Positions 45,127-56,302 of a stretch of DNA of 64,000 nucleotides are shown here, in pieces; the stretch's first letter is position 1; every line of letters begins with the position of its first letter. A program made the translations under genes and the position numbers. The stretch is from Megalopta genalis. Its lineage: Eukaryota > Arthropoda > Insecta > Hymenoptera > Halictidae. Below the pieces are notes generated by a model. The model did not search any database. It was given only the letters and a program-made list of their open reading frames with translations, and was not told the origin of the DNA. Location of the stretch: NCBI RefSeq assembly GCF_051020955.1, contig NC_135021.1, forward strand, positions 15,047,962 through 15,111,961, given 5' to 3'.

Positions 45127-45950
45127 ATAGTAACAATTATAAGAAGAAGGTTCTAGTAACAGTGACAGTAATGGTAGTATAACAAGAATTAAGGCTGGTT
45201 GCGTACAATAGTGATGGCGGGGCGTTTAAATGATGTAAATGAATTACGAAAGAAGTCGAGAGAATGACAGTAACAATTGGCATTGATGAGCAGTCGGTTG
45301 AGACAGTTGCAATGACCATATTGTGTGCGATGCGCTTCTGTGAGAAAAAGAGGCGAATATCTAAGGATGCAGGCCGATGCGTAAAATTTGAGTTTTTCGA
45401 GAATTTGTGGGTATGATACGACTAACATAATATTACTATCAATATAATGTATCGTATTACTCATTTCTGTTTATGGATTTAGAATGAATTTAAAGGAAAA
45501 TAAAACATGTAATTTATTTATTGACTTACTTCACTGATGCAAAAATTGTTAAAAATTCTGTAAATTCAAAGTCGATGTTCACGACATCGAAACCTCAACT
45601 TTAAAAATTTTATTGCTTATTTTCGATTTGATTATTCATGAAGAATTTATATTCATATTTATACCGGAATATATTGCACATTTTTCTATTGTTTAAAGCA
45701 TCGACAAACTAGTACTCTGTTTATACTACATTAACGAATAAATGTAATTTTGTTCAACTTAGAAACATTTTTATTCTGCAATTTAATGTAGATTAAATGC
45801 AATTGTTTAATCTTCTGTGGTCCGAGTTCCGCATGTCGCGAAACCAGCAAATATCAATGTCTACATATAAATTAACAATGAACTCACAATTTGAAAAACA
45901 ATTCACAGAGTTACAGAATTCTCACTCCGATACGTGAAGTAGCAGTTAAA
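45127..45950. other. Non-coding, AT-rich stretch
   Basis: No gene or clear repeat. A short ACAGAGTTACAGAATTCTCAC at about 45905 resembles part of the inverted repeat that follows. Confidence 0.4.
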
Positions 45951-45954
45951 ATTA

Positions 45955-46400
45955 TCACGTCTCCTTCGTTAAGAAGCAACAGAAACAACAGAATAAATTA
46001 CTTTTAGCCAGTATTAGCTTCAAAAGATAGGATAAATCGATATGTAAGTTCAAGCTAAAAAAAGTCGCATTCTCTGCGAAACAGCCCGATATTTTCGCTC
46101 GCATTCGGATGCGTTTGCGACCGGTTTGCATCGCGAACGGTTGAATCTCCGTGCACTTACAATTAGATAAGCAACTCGATGCAGTCAGAACCGCACCCGA
46201 ATGCAAGTGAAAATATCGGGCTGTTTCGTGGACAATGCGATGCTTCGACGTGTCGAACTTACATACCGATTATAATTCTATCTTTGAAATCTAATTGCGA
46301 CCGAAGTATTTTGTTCTGTTGTTTCTGCTTCTCTTCACGAAGGAGTATCGAGTGCTGCTTATCTAGGTGCACAGAGTTTCAGCCGTTCAGCCGATGCTGA
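45955..46400. repeat. Rotated inverted repeat (order x, y, x', y')
   Basis: Block x (about 45958-46112) contains AAGAAGCAACAGAAACAACA and AACAGCCCGATATTTTCGCT. Its imperfect reverse complement is at about 46190-46345 (GAAAATATCGGGCTGTTTCG ... TGTTGTTTCTGCTTC). Block y (about 46118-46186, CGAACGGTTGAATCTCCGTG, AGATAAGCAACTCGATG) also has a reverse complement, at about 46341-46400 (GTGCTGCTTATCTAG, GAGTTTCAGCCGTT). The order x y x' y' is not a simple hairpin, in which y' would precede x'. Confidence 0.7.
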
Positions 46401-48021
46401 GATCCTCTGGCTGGCCGGGTGTCTTCTTGTTTTCTTTCCCGCGAGGGACCGGTTTCTGATATCCGCTGCGAGCCCCGAAATTTGCTAATGACGCAATTAT
46501 ATCGTTCCGCGGGATCGTTGAACCGTCCTAATTCGCCGGCGAAACCCGTTAAGAAATTTTGTCTCCGCTATGAATTCTACCGGCCCGGTCGGCCCATTAT
46601 ACGAGATCCGAGAAAAACGAGCAGAAAAATATATGCACGCGTGTACGTGCACATGGCCGCGTAAAACCGTGTAGGACACATACGTGTACACGTTACACGT
46701 GTGTCCCCACGGCGTTCTTTCTTCTACCCGGGTTCCGCAGATCGTCCAGAGAATAACATTCGCACTTTACGATTATGGCTGCCTACTTTTTTTGTCAAGC
46801 TGGCCGGGGCTGGCTGTTGGTGTCAACGACAGATTCACGATCGGCTTCTCCCTGCTCGCGGACCGAACCGACGAGACTACCGGGTGAACGCGCGATCGGC
46901 CAACCGATGGTTACGCATAAATCGAGATCCTTGAATTAAATAGGCATGGTTTTAGCGTCGCTGTCGCCGTTACGAAACCGATCGGCTGCCTTTAATCCTC
47001 CCTGGATCCGTTCCCGACCGGTAATCCGCGTATCCCGGCCGGGGGACACCGGTCTGTCTCCACCTACTCGGAAAACTATACGATTAGGATAGACGGTGTT
47101 AGGCGTCGCGACGTCCGACTGCTATAACGCCGTGGCCGGCTCCGAGACGTTTATTGCGTCCACGGTGCGCGCCGGGCACAATGATGGAAAAACTTTAATG
47201 GACCTTAATAAACTTGTTCCAACCTGGGTCCCGACGACACCCTTAACAGGGCGAATAAATTTCTGCTTAATTCCCCCGGAGGGAAGCGACATTTGCATAA
47301 AGCCCTGGGAGACGCTTGAACTCTGATCCGATGCTTCTGTTTCGCAGATTTTTGTCACCGATAGACTGTGCACTACTTTGAAAGGCACTGGAGAATTTAC
47401 CTCGGGTGAAAAGTAACGTTTTATAGGGTGCAATTTTATTTTGACTCGATCTTGTCGAAGGGAGAGTATATTTTCTAATTTGTAGATCGCAATTAAACTC
47501 TTCAATTAAACTTTTGTTGACGAAATATGCCGTTGGATCACGTCGCAGATGTAATTCGTAATGAGGTGACTGCGGAGTTCTTGCGTTTATGGCGAACATT
47601 GATGTGAGAAATTCGAAGCAGTGAAGACATCGGAAGGATTCAATGTCATTCTTACATTATTTCTAACCCTTTTTAGAAGTTTTAAGAGAGAAATACATTT
47701 TTATTTAACTCCAGTTTCTTATAATTGACGCGAGACATTTTTGTTTTTCATAATGGTTTGCAGTCTAGCCACGAGTAATCGTGGCTGAAATCATCGGAAG
47801 CGAAGTATAGTAATTTCTCCTAGAAATGTTCGAAGGCCGGAATTGAAACCGGCAAATCAGAGAATACTAAGTCGCGATTCTTCGGGCCCCGCGGCTCGGT
47901 TTTATAGAAATTCGGGGCAGTCGGCAAAAAAGGCAGTGGCCAGCATATCGGTGTACATTAATATGAATTCATAGTAATTCTAGAAGAAAAACGACGATTT
48001 AATTTTTTTATTTCTTATTTT
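46401..48021. other. Non-coding stretch with GC-rich islet
   Basis: No gene recognised. 46980-47340 is non-repetitive, with CpG-rich blocks and AT cores (GAGACGTTTATTGCGTCCAC, ACTTTAATGGACCTTAATAA), a candidate regulatory element. ORFs on both strands overlap each other here. Confidence 0.35.
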
Positions 48022-48350
48022 TTGGCACGATTTGAAGGTAATTCGGAGGCTACGAGCCACGAGTCGAAGGCAATTCGGAGGCCACATGACACGATTCGAA
48101 AGCAATTCGGAGGCCACATGCCACGATTCGAAAGCAATTCGGAGGCCACATGTCACGATTCGAAGGCAATTCGAAGGCCACATGCCACGATTCGAAAGCA
48201 ATTCGGAGGCCACATGTCACGATTCGAAGGCAATTCGAAGGCCACATGCCACGATTCGAATGCAATTCGGAAACCACGTGACACGATTCGAAAGCAATTC
48301 GGAGGCCACATGTCACGATTCGAAGGCAATTCGAAGGCCACATGACATAA
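48022..48350 (+). repeat. 32-bp tandem repeat, about ten copies
   Basis: GGCCACATG recurs every 32 bases (for example 48080 and 48112) in a unit of the form GGCCACATG.CACGATTCGA plus AAGCAATTCGGA. Copies differ at a few positions and two subtypes (AAGCAATTCGGA, AGGCAATTCGAA) alternate. Because 32 is not a multiple of three, three units encode a 32-residue peptide in rotation. The resulting ORFs on both strands are artefacts. Units are contiguous with no spacers, so this is not a CRISPR array. Confidence 0.95.
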
Positions 48351-49290
48351 TTTAATAAATTACATAGGCGTAGGACTAGCACATTTTCGGGAGAAATTAC
48401 TGTATTTAATTCGTGGTTTCTACTGAATCTTCTCAATTTTCTTATAAATGCTCGAAAATCACAAATTAGCAATCACTGCCATCTACTTTTCATGTATCAA
48501 GAAATTCTATAAGTAATTCTATAATTAATAAGTTACAGACTTCAAATTTTACAAAGTAATCCTCCCAAAGTAAGTGAAAAACTCTTATTTAAACCAAACT
48601 TTTATCAAAAACAGTTTCCATTACCTTTACTACGCTACAACAGTTAATAAGAGATTCTATAAGTTATCTATTTAGTTAGAGACTCGGTAAGAGACTCAAC
48701 AAATAATATAAAATTTCCTTTACCCCGTACAAAAATATGATTCGCATCGTTTGGCCATTGAATCTCTCTCCACGAATTCGGTGAATCCAAAAAGCAATGC
48801 ATTAATGTTTCTCATTTCATTCTCGATCTCTTCCCTAAGTTTCACCTATTTATTTCTACCAGAAGCCCACAGTTGCATTTTTGCCACAAATCCTCCGACA
48901 ATTGAGAACTATTAGACAATTAATCATATATCTAATGGCGCACAAATGCTCGAAGCTAGAAGATAATTATGCGAGGACTATCACGGTAGTCGAAGCATTT
49001 GAGATGAATGAGAAAATTTGGAATTTCCTGTTAGGCCGACGAGCCAGGGGAATCCAGTGTTGGAAATTCCATCGTCCGCGAGCTGTGCGAAAGAAATCAA
49101 GGAGTAAGGGGATTCGTGGGTCGGGCCTGTTCTCGGAAATTAAGGAAACAAATATTATGGAAGCGAGGACAGATAAAAGGGAGAGTAATACGGCGCACTT
49201 CAGAAGATAAAGTCGGTAATGCTTTTGGCTTTCGCGCAAACATCATTTTAATCCCCGTTTTGCCGAAGAGGCGGTAGGCGGGACTGAGAA
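48351..49290. other. Non-coding stretch
   Basis: AT-rich. ORFs of about 90-109 codons on both strands near 48880-49240 show no domain. Confidence 0.45.
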
Positions 49291-49302
49291 GGAAGGAAAA
49301 AG

Positions 49303-49336
<34 letters not shown>

Positions 49337-49343
49337 AAGTGAG
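49291..49343. repeat. GA microsatellite
   Basis: GA run preceded by GGAAGG and followed by purine-rich sequence to about 49440. Confidence 0.93.
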
Positions 49344-49873
49344 TGGAAGAAAGAGAACGGGAGAGAGACCGTGAGCAGGGACAACGAGGGCGAGCCGGAG
49401 AAAGAGAAGCGAAGCGAGGGGAGTGACGGCGAGCGGGACAGAGGGTCGCGCGGGGTTGGACGGGGGTGGTTTGAGTTGAACCGAAGCGAGTAATCAGGGA
49501 GACATTATTTTCCCTTTGAGACCTGCCGTATTTTAATACGAAGGAAAACGTATAATCCGCTTGTACGGTTTCGAGCCACCGAGTTCGCCCTTCTCCACCC
49601 CCGTTGTCCCTCTTCAGCGATCGCTCGCGATTGCCGTGCTCGACAAAGCAATCCACGGGACCTGATCTTCGTCCCGCTGCGAATTTCTTCGAGCAATATC
49701 ATCGAAACAAAGGGGACGTCCTCCTCTTACCACGGAAACGCTCGTGACAACCCGACAGATTTTCTTTTCTACATTTATTCACCGATTTTATGCATTTATC
49801 ATGGAAACGATTTGTTTAGTAAACGCTAAAATAAATTAAGGATATTTTTATACGATTTCCAGTTTGCTGAAAT

Positions 49874-50605
49874 TAGATTGCGGATTTTTAGGCAATATGA
49901 AAATGGTCTGCAACAATTGCGAGAAATATTAAATATTAAATTTTAAGGAAATAACATTTATTTTTTAATTTTATTAGTAACATTTATTTATTTATGTAAA
50001 CAGTTCTTTCTTCGATAATTTTAACCCTTTGTACTCGAGTGGTGACTCTGAAACACCACTAAGAAAAAAAAAAATTGTTACATCACGTTCCAAAATAATT
50101 TTTATATTATCAAAGTTTAGGATATAAAAAATTGTTAAAAGTCTAACTGTTGTATGAGTCACAAGACTAAATTTCATATGTATAAAATACACTTTGTGTC
50201 ATGTAAAATGTAAATACTATAAACCAAAAATATTAATTTAGATTTACAGTTAAAATGGCTTCGAATGCGAAGGGTTAATAGATTAAAAATAAAACATTCA
50301 CATTGTTAAATTCTCTCGATCTCTTTACCATTTTAAATCGTAACTGTACAATTTTACGATAAATGTATAAACCCTGTAGATTAGTTAAAATGATTAGTAG
50401 AGAAAATTATTCGTCGTTTTACTTATATCTTTTACAATCTACGTACGCAATTTTCGTTTTGCATGAGGATTAATTGCATAAAGAACACTGTGTTCTCACA
50501 GCACAATCTCGAAAAAGTTAACAGAACGAACACATTTTTATTTAACTTCTGAATCGTAGAATACAGTTGGAACATTTGTTGTCTCGCATGGGTATCTACA
50601 GTCTA
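49874..50605. mobile_element. Possible TAGACTGCGG-family element with nested MITE
   Basis: TAGATTGCGGATTTTTAGGC at 49874 and GCATGGGTATCTACAGTCTA ending at 50605 are in the right relative orientation for the two termini. The interval contains the complete family B MITE at 50021-50278. Even after removing it, about 470 bp remain, longer than other copies, so pairing these two ends is uncertain. Confidence 0.3.
50021..50278 (+). mobile_element. Complete TTAA-type MITE (family B)
   Basis: Bounded by TTAA at 50021-50024 and 50275-50278. Termini are CCCTTTGTACTCGAGTGGTG on the left and, reversed, CCCTTCGCATTCGAAGCC on the right. The 258-bp body (GAAACACCACTAA, then a CATCACGTTCCAAAATAATT segment) aligns with 5986-6233 and 6537-6780. 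An AAAAAAAAAA run near 50065 is specific to this copy. It has no ORF beyond 66 codons and no transposase sequence. Confidence 0.85.
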
Positions 50606-52464
50606 ATTATTAGGTAATTATATTTTTACTTCGCGGTATCTGTTGTATTTTGGAAGACATTAGAGAACGTTTCTAAACAAAGTGTCGCGATCACAATCTC
50701 AATGATTCCGAAGGATCGATAAGAGCGCAATATTTACGGCTAAAATGCAACAGCCCTGATCTCAGGTGAAGCATTTTTACAGCGCCCGCACACCATATGC
50801 CTGCGATTGTAACGCGCAGCAACGTGAACGAAGCAATTCGCACGATCGAGAGAAAATTTTGACGAAGGTGGCAGGTGTGCTTGCAGCAAAAAATCAAGCA
50901 GAAAGGGGGGAAAAAAGGGAACGATTTCCGTGTCGGTCTACCGGTGCTAATTTTGCAGAAAACCGGCGGCGCGAAGTATCGTGCCTCCGATCAATTTTTT
51001 CCCCCATCGGGACGGGATTGTTTTTTGTATCCGATTGTGTCAGGAATTACAACCGGCTGTGTATACATTTTACCGTAACGACTACCGGCCATTCAATGTT
51101 TAACAGGTTGCTGCAACGTCGCAAAAATATCGGGGAATAATGACTCGGTTATTGGCCTGCCGGGCCAATTATGATAAACCGGTCCATCGGTGAATGCGAA
51201 ATGCCACTTTCTAAAGTCGGGCTGGCCCGATGAAAAGAAGAAACTCTTGTTTCGCCCCGGCCCGCCGCATTTTTGTTGCAATCGGCCGCAGAGCGCGGCG
51301 CGCTGTCTCTCTACCGGTCGCGTCGGTAGCTCGTTACGTTGATCTCGACCTTTTACAACTTCATTACGGCTCCCGATACGGACGAGCCCGGGATGACGAT
51401 TCACTGCTGAACTTTCCCCGTCGGACGTCTCCGGATAATAAAACTTCGCGCTCGAAATTCCTCCGGTCAGCTTAATCAAATTAAAGGAAATTAATCGATC
51501 GATGCCCGGGCACGACTCGTTTCTTGCCGGAGATCGATGGTGAGAACGAGTCGCCGCCGCCGCGGCCGGCCACTGACACGTTCACTGTTCCTTGCATCAC
51601 ATGTCGTTCACTGCTGCAAAACTGCTGAAATGGCGTTCGCTAGACCATGAAACGAATTGCCCTGACAGGTAATATTTCACAAAAATTGTGAATACGATCG
51701 CTGAATTAATAGTTCAAGCTTTCGTTCAAAATCGAAGATGGTATTGCTTGTTTGCAAGACAAGTCGCGAAGCAGCATACAAAATCACTTGTGCGCAAAAT
51801 AGCGACGAGCTTCGATGAAAAAATAACCTTAAGAGAAATAAAACATGAATCCTAATATTTTTAGCTTCGAACTAAACAAAGTTGTCCTGACATATCTTTT
51901 TTTACATCGGCAGAAATAACGAAGATACTTCATCGTGCAGTTTTTTCATAATAATTACTTATATATTTCGATTTGTTCGTTTTATCTCGTCTTGGCCACC
52001 AAACATCTTAAAATTTACGAATATATTCTAGATCTTACTAAAATTGCAATTTAATAAAATTGCCATTTCTTCAATTTCTTCGCGACGAGTACACTCGTTG
52101 AGAACAGCTAACAGGTTAATACGATGAATGAAATAAGCATGACTATATATAAGCTAGTGTCACTGGCGAGACAAACAACTATACGCCGTGCAAGAGATCG
52201 TCGAAATGTCAGGAACATGCAAGTAGCTTTTTAATAAAAAACCGCGCGTTTCCTGGCAAAGCCTGATCGAATTCCTGTTAGAGTACGGTGTTAGGAAAGA
52301 AAAGAGAGAGGGTGGCGTATCGTCCATAATATATGGCGGCCGCTGGCGAACATAAAATTCTCCAATTGCAAAATTGATGCGGCTTATGTTACTTCCTCTT
52401 CCTTTATCCCCCGTCGCGTCGGTGTCTCTGTATCTCTCGATCGACGGGTCTCTCGTCGTCGTTC
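50606..52464. other. Non-coding stretch with regulatory-like islet
   Basis: No gene recognised. At 51151-51169 a perfect palindrome ATTGGCC-TGCCG-GGCCAAT places two inverted CCAAT boxes face to face, followed by AAACCGGTCC, a Grainyhead-like core. The 51140-51480 surroundings are CpG-rich. ORFs at 50766-51140 and 51093-51479 overlap and lack domains. Confidence 0.35.
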
Positions 52465-52499
52465 CCTCTCTCTCTCTCTCTCTTTCTCTCTTTCTCTCA
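52465..52499. repeat. CT microsatellite
   Basis: CT/TTTC run within CT-rich sequence. Confidence 0.9.
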
Positions 52500-52906
52500 C
52501 CACAGCATCCTCTCTCGTTTCCACGTGTCTGCTGGGTCTACACTACCGGATCCGGATCGTGGCGGTTGTCGGCGACGGGTCTCGCGGGTCCCCTGCTCGT
52601 TTTACTGTAAAGCAACTCCTCATATTGTACAGGGACGCGTAATTCATTTTTTACCGGACTCGGCTCAATTATTTATAAATTGCTGCTCCCCCGGGTAGGA
52701 CGGGGGCAACCTGTCATCCCCCTCGCGCCCCCTACCCTCGCCCGGTATGGTCGTGCATCCCACGGATACAGTGCTCCTCTCGCACAGTTCTCTGATGGCA
52801 CTGCTTCTCCGGCATGGAATAAAAAGGAGCGAAGCCCGGGAACCAGAGAAAAAGAGGGACAGGGGCGGCGAACGGGCTTCAAACCGGCGGGGAGAGAGGG
52901 GCTAAG

Positions 52907-52957
52907 CGAGAGAAAGAGAGAGAGAGGGAGAGGGAGGGGGAGAAAGAGGGAGGGAAG
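52907..52957. repeat. GA-rich low-complexity tract
   Basis: GA and GGGA words; purine-only for most of its length. Confidence 0.85.
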
Positions 52958-53022
52958 AGTACTTCACGAGAGAACGAAACGTGCACTCCCGAGTACGAAC
53001 CACTTTGGACGATCGAACCATT

Positions 53023-53080
53023 GGATTAAGCTGTTTTCTTGGATTGAGCTGATTTCTTGGATTAAGCTGTTTTCTTTTCA
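53023..53080. repeat. Outlying units of the 18-bp repeat
   Basis: About three units of GGATTAAGCTGTTTTCTT, with TTAAGC or TTGAGC in place of the TTTAGC usual in the main array, lie roughly 290 bp before it. They may be the older edge or source of the array. Confidence 0.75.
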
Positions 53081-53367
53081 CTTATTGCGGGCGCACGGTT
53101 CCGCAAAGTATTGTTCCCGCGAAAAGGGAAAACCGTTCGAACACGAGTTTTCTTGAATCACCGTACCGACAATCGCGCGATATCTAGCACCGCAAATCCT
53201 TTCCTTGCTTCCATCATAATCTTCGAGCGTGCATCATCGCCGCTAAATCAACCAAGCTCGCCCATCAGACGGATCTATCAGAGCCCGAAGACTTCTGTCG
53301 TATTAATAATTTCTCGCAATCGACTCCGCTCGGATCAATTAACGTCCATGATAGTCAATTTGACTTC

Positions 53368-55413
53368 TAGCTGTTTTCTCGGATTTAGCTGTTTTCTTGG
53401 ATTTAGCTGATTTTTCAGATTTAGCTGATTTCTTGGATTTAGCTGTTTTCTTGGATTTAGCTGATTTTTCAGATTTAGCTCATTTCTTGGATTTAGCTGC
53501 TTTCTTGGATTTAGCTGTTTTCTTGGATTTAGCTGTTTTCTTGGAGTTAGCTGTTTTCTTGGATTTAGCTGTTTTCTTGGATTTAGCTGATTTCTTGGAT
53601 TTAGCTGTTTTCTTGGATTTAGCTGTTTTCTTGGATTTGGCTGTTTTCCCGGATTTAGCAGATTTCTTGGATTTAGCTGATTTCTCGGATTTAGCTGATT
53701 TCTTGGATTTAGCTGTTTTCTTGGATTTAGCTGTTTTCCCGGATTTAGCAGATTTCTTGGATTTAGCTGATTTCTCGGATTTAGCTGTTTTCTTGGATTT
53801 AGCTGTTTTCTTGGATTTAGCAGATTTCTTGGATTTAGCAGATTTCTTGGATTTAGCAGATTTCTTGGATTTAGCAGATTTCTTGGATTTAGCTGTTTTC
53901 TTGGATTTAGCTGATTTCTTGGATTTAGCTGTTTTCTTGGATTTAGCTGTTTTCCCGGATTTAGCAGATTTCTTGGATTTAGCTGATTTCTCGGATTTAG
54001 CTGTTTTCTTGGATTTAGCTGTTTTCTTGGATTTAGCTGTTTTCTTGGATTTAGCTGATTTCTTGGATTTAGCTGTTTTCTTGGATTTAGCTGTTTTCCC
54101 GGATTTAGCTGATTTCTTGGATTTAGCTGTTTTCTTGGATTTAGCTGTTTTCCCGGATTTAGCAGATTTCTTGGATTTAGCTGATTTCTCGGATTTAGCT
54201 GTTTTCTTGGATTTAGCTGTTTTCTTGGATTTAGCAGATTTCTTGGATTTAGCTGATTTCTCGGATTTAGCTGTTTTCTTGGATTTAGCTGTTTTCTTGG
54301 ATTTAGCAGATTTCTTGGATTTAGCAGATTTCTTGGATTTAGCTGTTTTCTTGGATTTAGCTGATTTCTTGGATTTAGCTGTTTTCTTGGATTTAGCTGT
54401 TTTCTTGGATTTAGCTGTTTTCTTGGATTTAGCTGTTTTCTTGGATTTAGCTGTTTTCTTGGATTTAGCTGATTTCTTGGATTTAGCTGATTTTTCAGAT
54501 TTAGCTGATCTCTTGGATTTAGCTGTTTTCCCGGATTTAGCTGATTTCTTGGATTTAGCTGTTTTCTTGGATTTAGCTGTTTTCTTGGATTTAGCAGATT
54601 TCTTGGATTTAGCTGTGTTCTTGGATTTAGCAGATTTCTTGGATTTAGCTGTTTTCTTGGATTTAGCTGTTTTCTTGGATTTAGCTGATTTCTTGGATTT
54701 AGCTGTTTTCTTGGATTTAGCTGTTTTCTTGGATTTAGCTGTTTTCCCGGATTTAGCAGATTTCTTGGATTTAGGTGATTTCTCGGATTTAGCTGTTTTC
54801 TTGGTTTTAGCTGTTTTCTTGGATTTAGCTGTTTTCCCGGATTTAGCAGATTTCTTGGATTTAGGTGATTTCTCGGATTTAGCTGTTTTCTTGGTTTTAG
54901 CTGTTTTCTTGGATTTAGCAGATTTCTTGGATTTAGCTGTTTTCTTGGATTTAGCTGTTTTCCCGGATTTAGCAGATTTCTTGGATTTAGCTGATTTCTC
55001 GGATTGAGCTGTTTTCTTGGATTTAGCTGTTTTCCCGGATTTAGCAGATTTCTTGGATTTAGCTGATTTCTCGGATTTAGCTGTTTTCTTGGATTTAGCT
55101 GTTTTCTTGGATTTAGCAGATTTCTTGGATTTAGCTGATTTCTCGGATTTAGCTGATTTCTTGGATTTAGCTGTTTTCTTGGATTTAGCTGATTTCTTGG
55201 ATTTAGCTGTTTTCTTGGATTTAGCTGTTTTCTTGGATTTAGCTGTTTTCCCGGATTTAGCAGATTTCTTGGATTTAGGTGATTTCTCGGATTTAGCTGT
55301 TTTCTTGGTTTTAGCTGTTTTCTTGGATTTAGCAGATTTCTTGGATTTAGCTGTTTTCTTGGATGTAGCTGTTTTCTTGGATTTAGCTGTTTTCTTGGAT
55401 TTAGCTGATTTCT
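53368..55413. repeat. 18-bp minisatellite, about 113 units
   Basis: Contiguous units of GATTTAGCTGTTTTCTTG over about 2046 bp, with almost no length changes. Variants are limited to a few positions: GCTGTT, GCTGAT or GCAGAT in the middle and TTCTTG, TTCTCG, TTCCCG or TTTTCA at the end. Variant units follow in recurring order (for example TTCCCG, then GCAGAT, GCTGAT, TTCTCG, GCTGTT), a higher-order pattern pointing to block duplication. Since 18 is a multiple of three, open frames run through the array on both strands (763 and 734 codons minus, 536 plus) and would read (AKSKKT)n, (NPRKQL)n and (DLAVFL)n. The N-terminal part of the minus frames is MITE and CATAACC repeat sequence, so I do not treat them as genes. 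Confidence 0.97.
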
Positions 55414-55775
55414 CATAACCTTGAACCACAACCTTGACATAACTTTGAACCACAACCTTGACATAACCTTGAACCATAACCTTGACATAACCTTGGCATA
55501 ACCTTGACATAATGAATCTCTTCTTCCCAAATTGTCCATCTTTGTGCGCGACCTCAGCGCGAATTAGGGAGAAATTAACCTTGACATAACCTTGACATAA
55601 CCTTGAACCACAACCTTGAACCATAATCTTGACATAACCTTGAACCATAACCTTGAACCATAATCTTGACATAACCTTGAACCATAACCTTGGCATAACC
55701 TTGACATAACCTTGAACCACAACCTTGACATAACCTTGACATAATAAATCTCTTCTTCCCAAATTGTCCATCTTT
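55414..55775. repeat. CATAACCTTGA repeats interleaved with MITE right ends
   Basis: Units of ACCTTGACATA and ACCTTGAACCAYA alternate with a 24-base rhythm. The block is split by a MITE right arm (TCTTCTTCCCAAATTGTCCA ... GGGAGAAATTA, 55509-55577) and ends at a second (from about 55745). Each CATAACC block plus MITE arm forms a larger unit of roughly 160-240 bp present twice, so the MITE end and the minisatellite have been amplified together. Confidence 0.85.
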
Positions 55776-55816
55776 GTGCGCGATCTCAGCGCAAATTAGG
55801 GAGAAATTACTGTATT
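55745..55816. mobile_element. Right arm of CAGTAATGTCTCCC-family MITE
   Basis: CTCTTCTTCCCAAATTGTCC through GCGCAAATTAGGGAGAAATT and CTGTA matches the right arm of 41191-41410. The left arm is replaced by CATAACC minisatellite. Confidence 0.7.
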
Positions 55817-55879
55817 TACTGAACACGGACATGCAATTCACTCTGACGACTGAATGATGTGCGCAGGATCGATGAACAG

Positions 55880-56083
55880 GAACTATAGAAACTATCATGA
55901 GACATGTAGTAAATTATTAACGACAACTACGAGAGAAATCATGAGACACTTAGTAAATTATGAACGACAGCTATAGGAGAAATCACAAGACTTCTAATAA
56001 ATAATTAACGACAACTATAGGAGAAATCACAAGACTTCTAGTAAATAATTAACGACAACTATGAGAGAAATTATGAGACAAAG
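55880..56083. repeat. 44-bp tandem repeat, four to five copies
   Basis: AACGACAACTA or its AACGACAGCTA variant recurs at 55919, 55963, 56007 and 56051, an exact 44-base period. The unit also holds GAGAAATCA.GAGAC and TAGTAAATTATT. The array abuts the MITE at 56084 directly. Confidence 0.93.
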
Positions 56084-56302
56084 TACAGTAAATTCTCCCC
56101 AATTGTCCTTCAGCTTGTAAACAAAAATGAACAATTTAAAAAGAGGAGATACGATTATTCAAGCCTCGCGCTTCGTTTCTATAATTACTGACAATCGACA
56201 ACTGCAAAAACGATCCTTGATGCTCGAATAATCGTATCCCCTCTTCCCAAGTTGACCATTTTTGTTCACAAGCTGAAGGACAATCGAGGAGAATTTACTA
56301 TA
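56084..56302. mobile_element. Complete foldback MITE, CAGTAAATTCTC family
   Basis: TACAGTAAATTCTCCCCAAT and TCGAGGAGAATTTACTATA are TA-flanked inverted repeats. The interior keeps GAGGAGATACGATTATTCAA facing CGAATAATCGTATCCCCTC, shared with the CAGTAATGTCTCCC family. The right terminus has one mutation (CTATA for CTGTA). 219 bp, no ORF. Confidence 0.85.

Noticed and set aside
48022..48350. CRISPR-like regular repeat
   Set aside because: The 32-bp units are contiguous with no unique spacers and lie in a eukaryotic context, so it is a minisatellite.
50370..50395. AACCCTGTAGATTAGTT, reminiscent of the miR-10 mature sequence
   Set aside because: The match ends after the first dozen bases and no complementary arm is visible to form a precursor hairpin.
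53335..55771. Minus-strand ORFs of 734 and 763 codons
   Set aside because: They are produced by the 18-bp repeat, whose length keeps several frames open at once; their N-terminal parts are MITE and CATAACC repeat sequence, and an opposite-strand frame is equally open.
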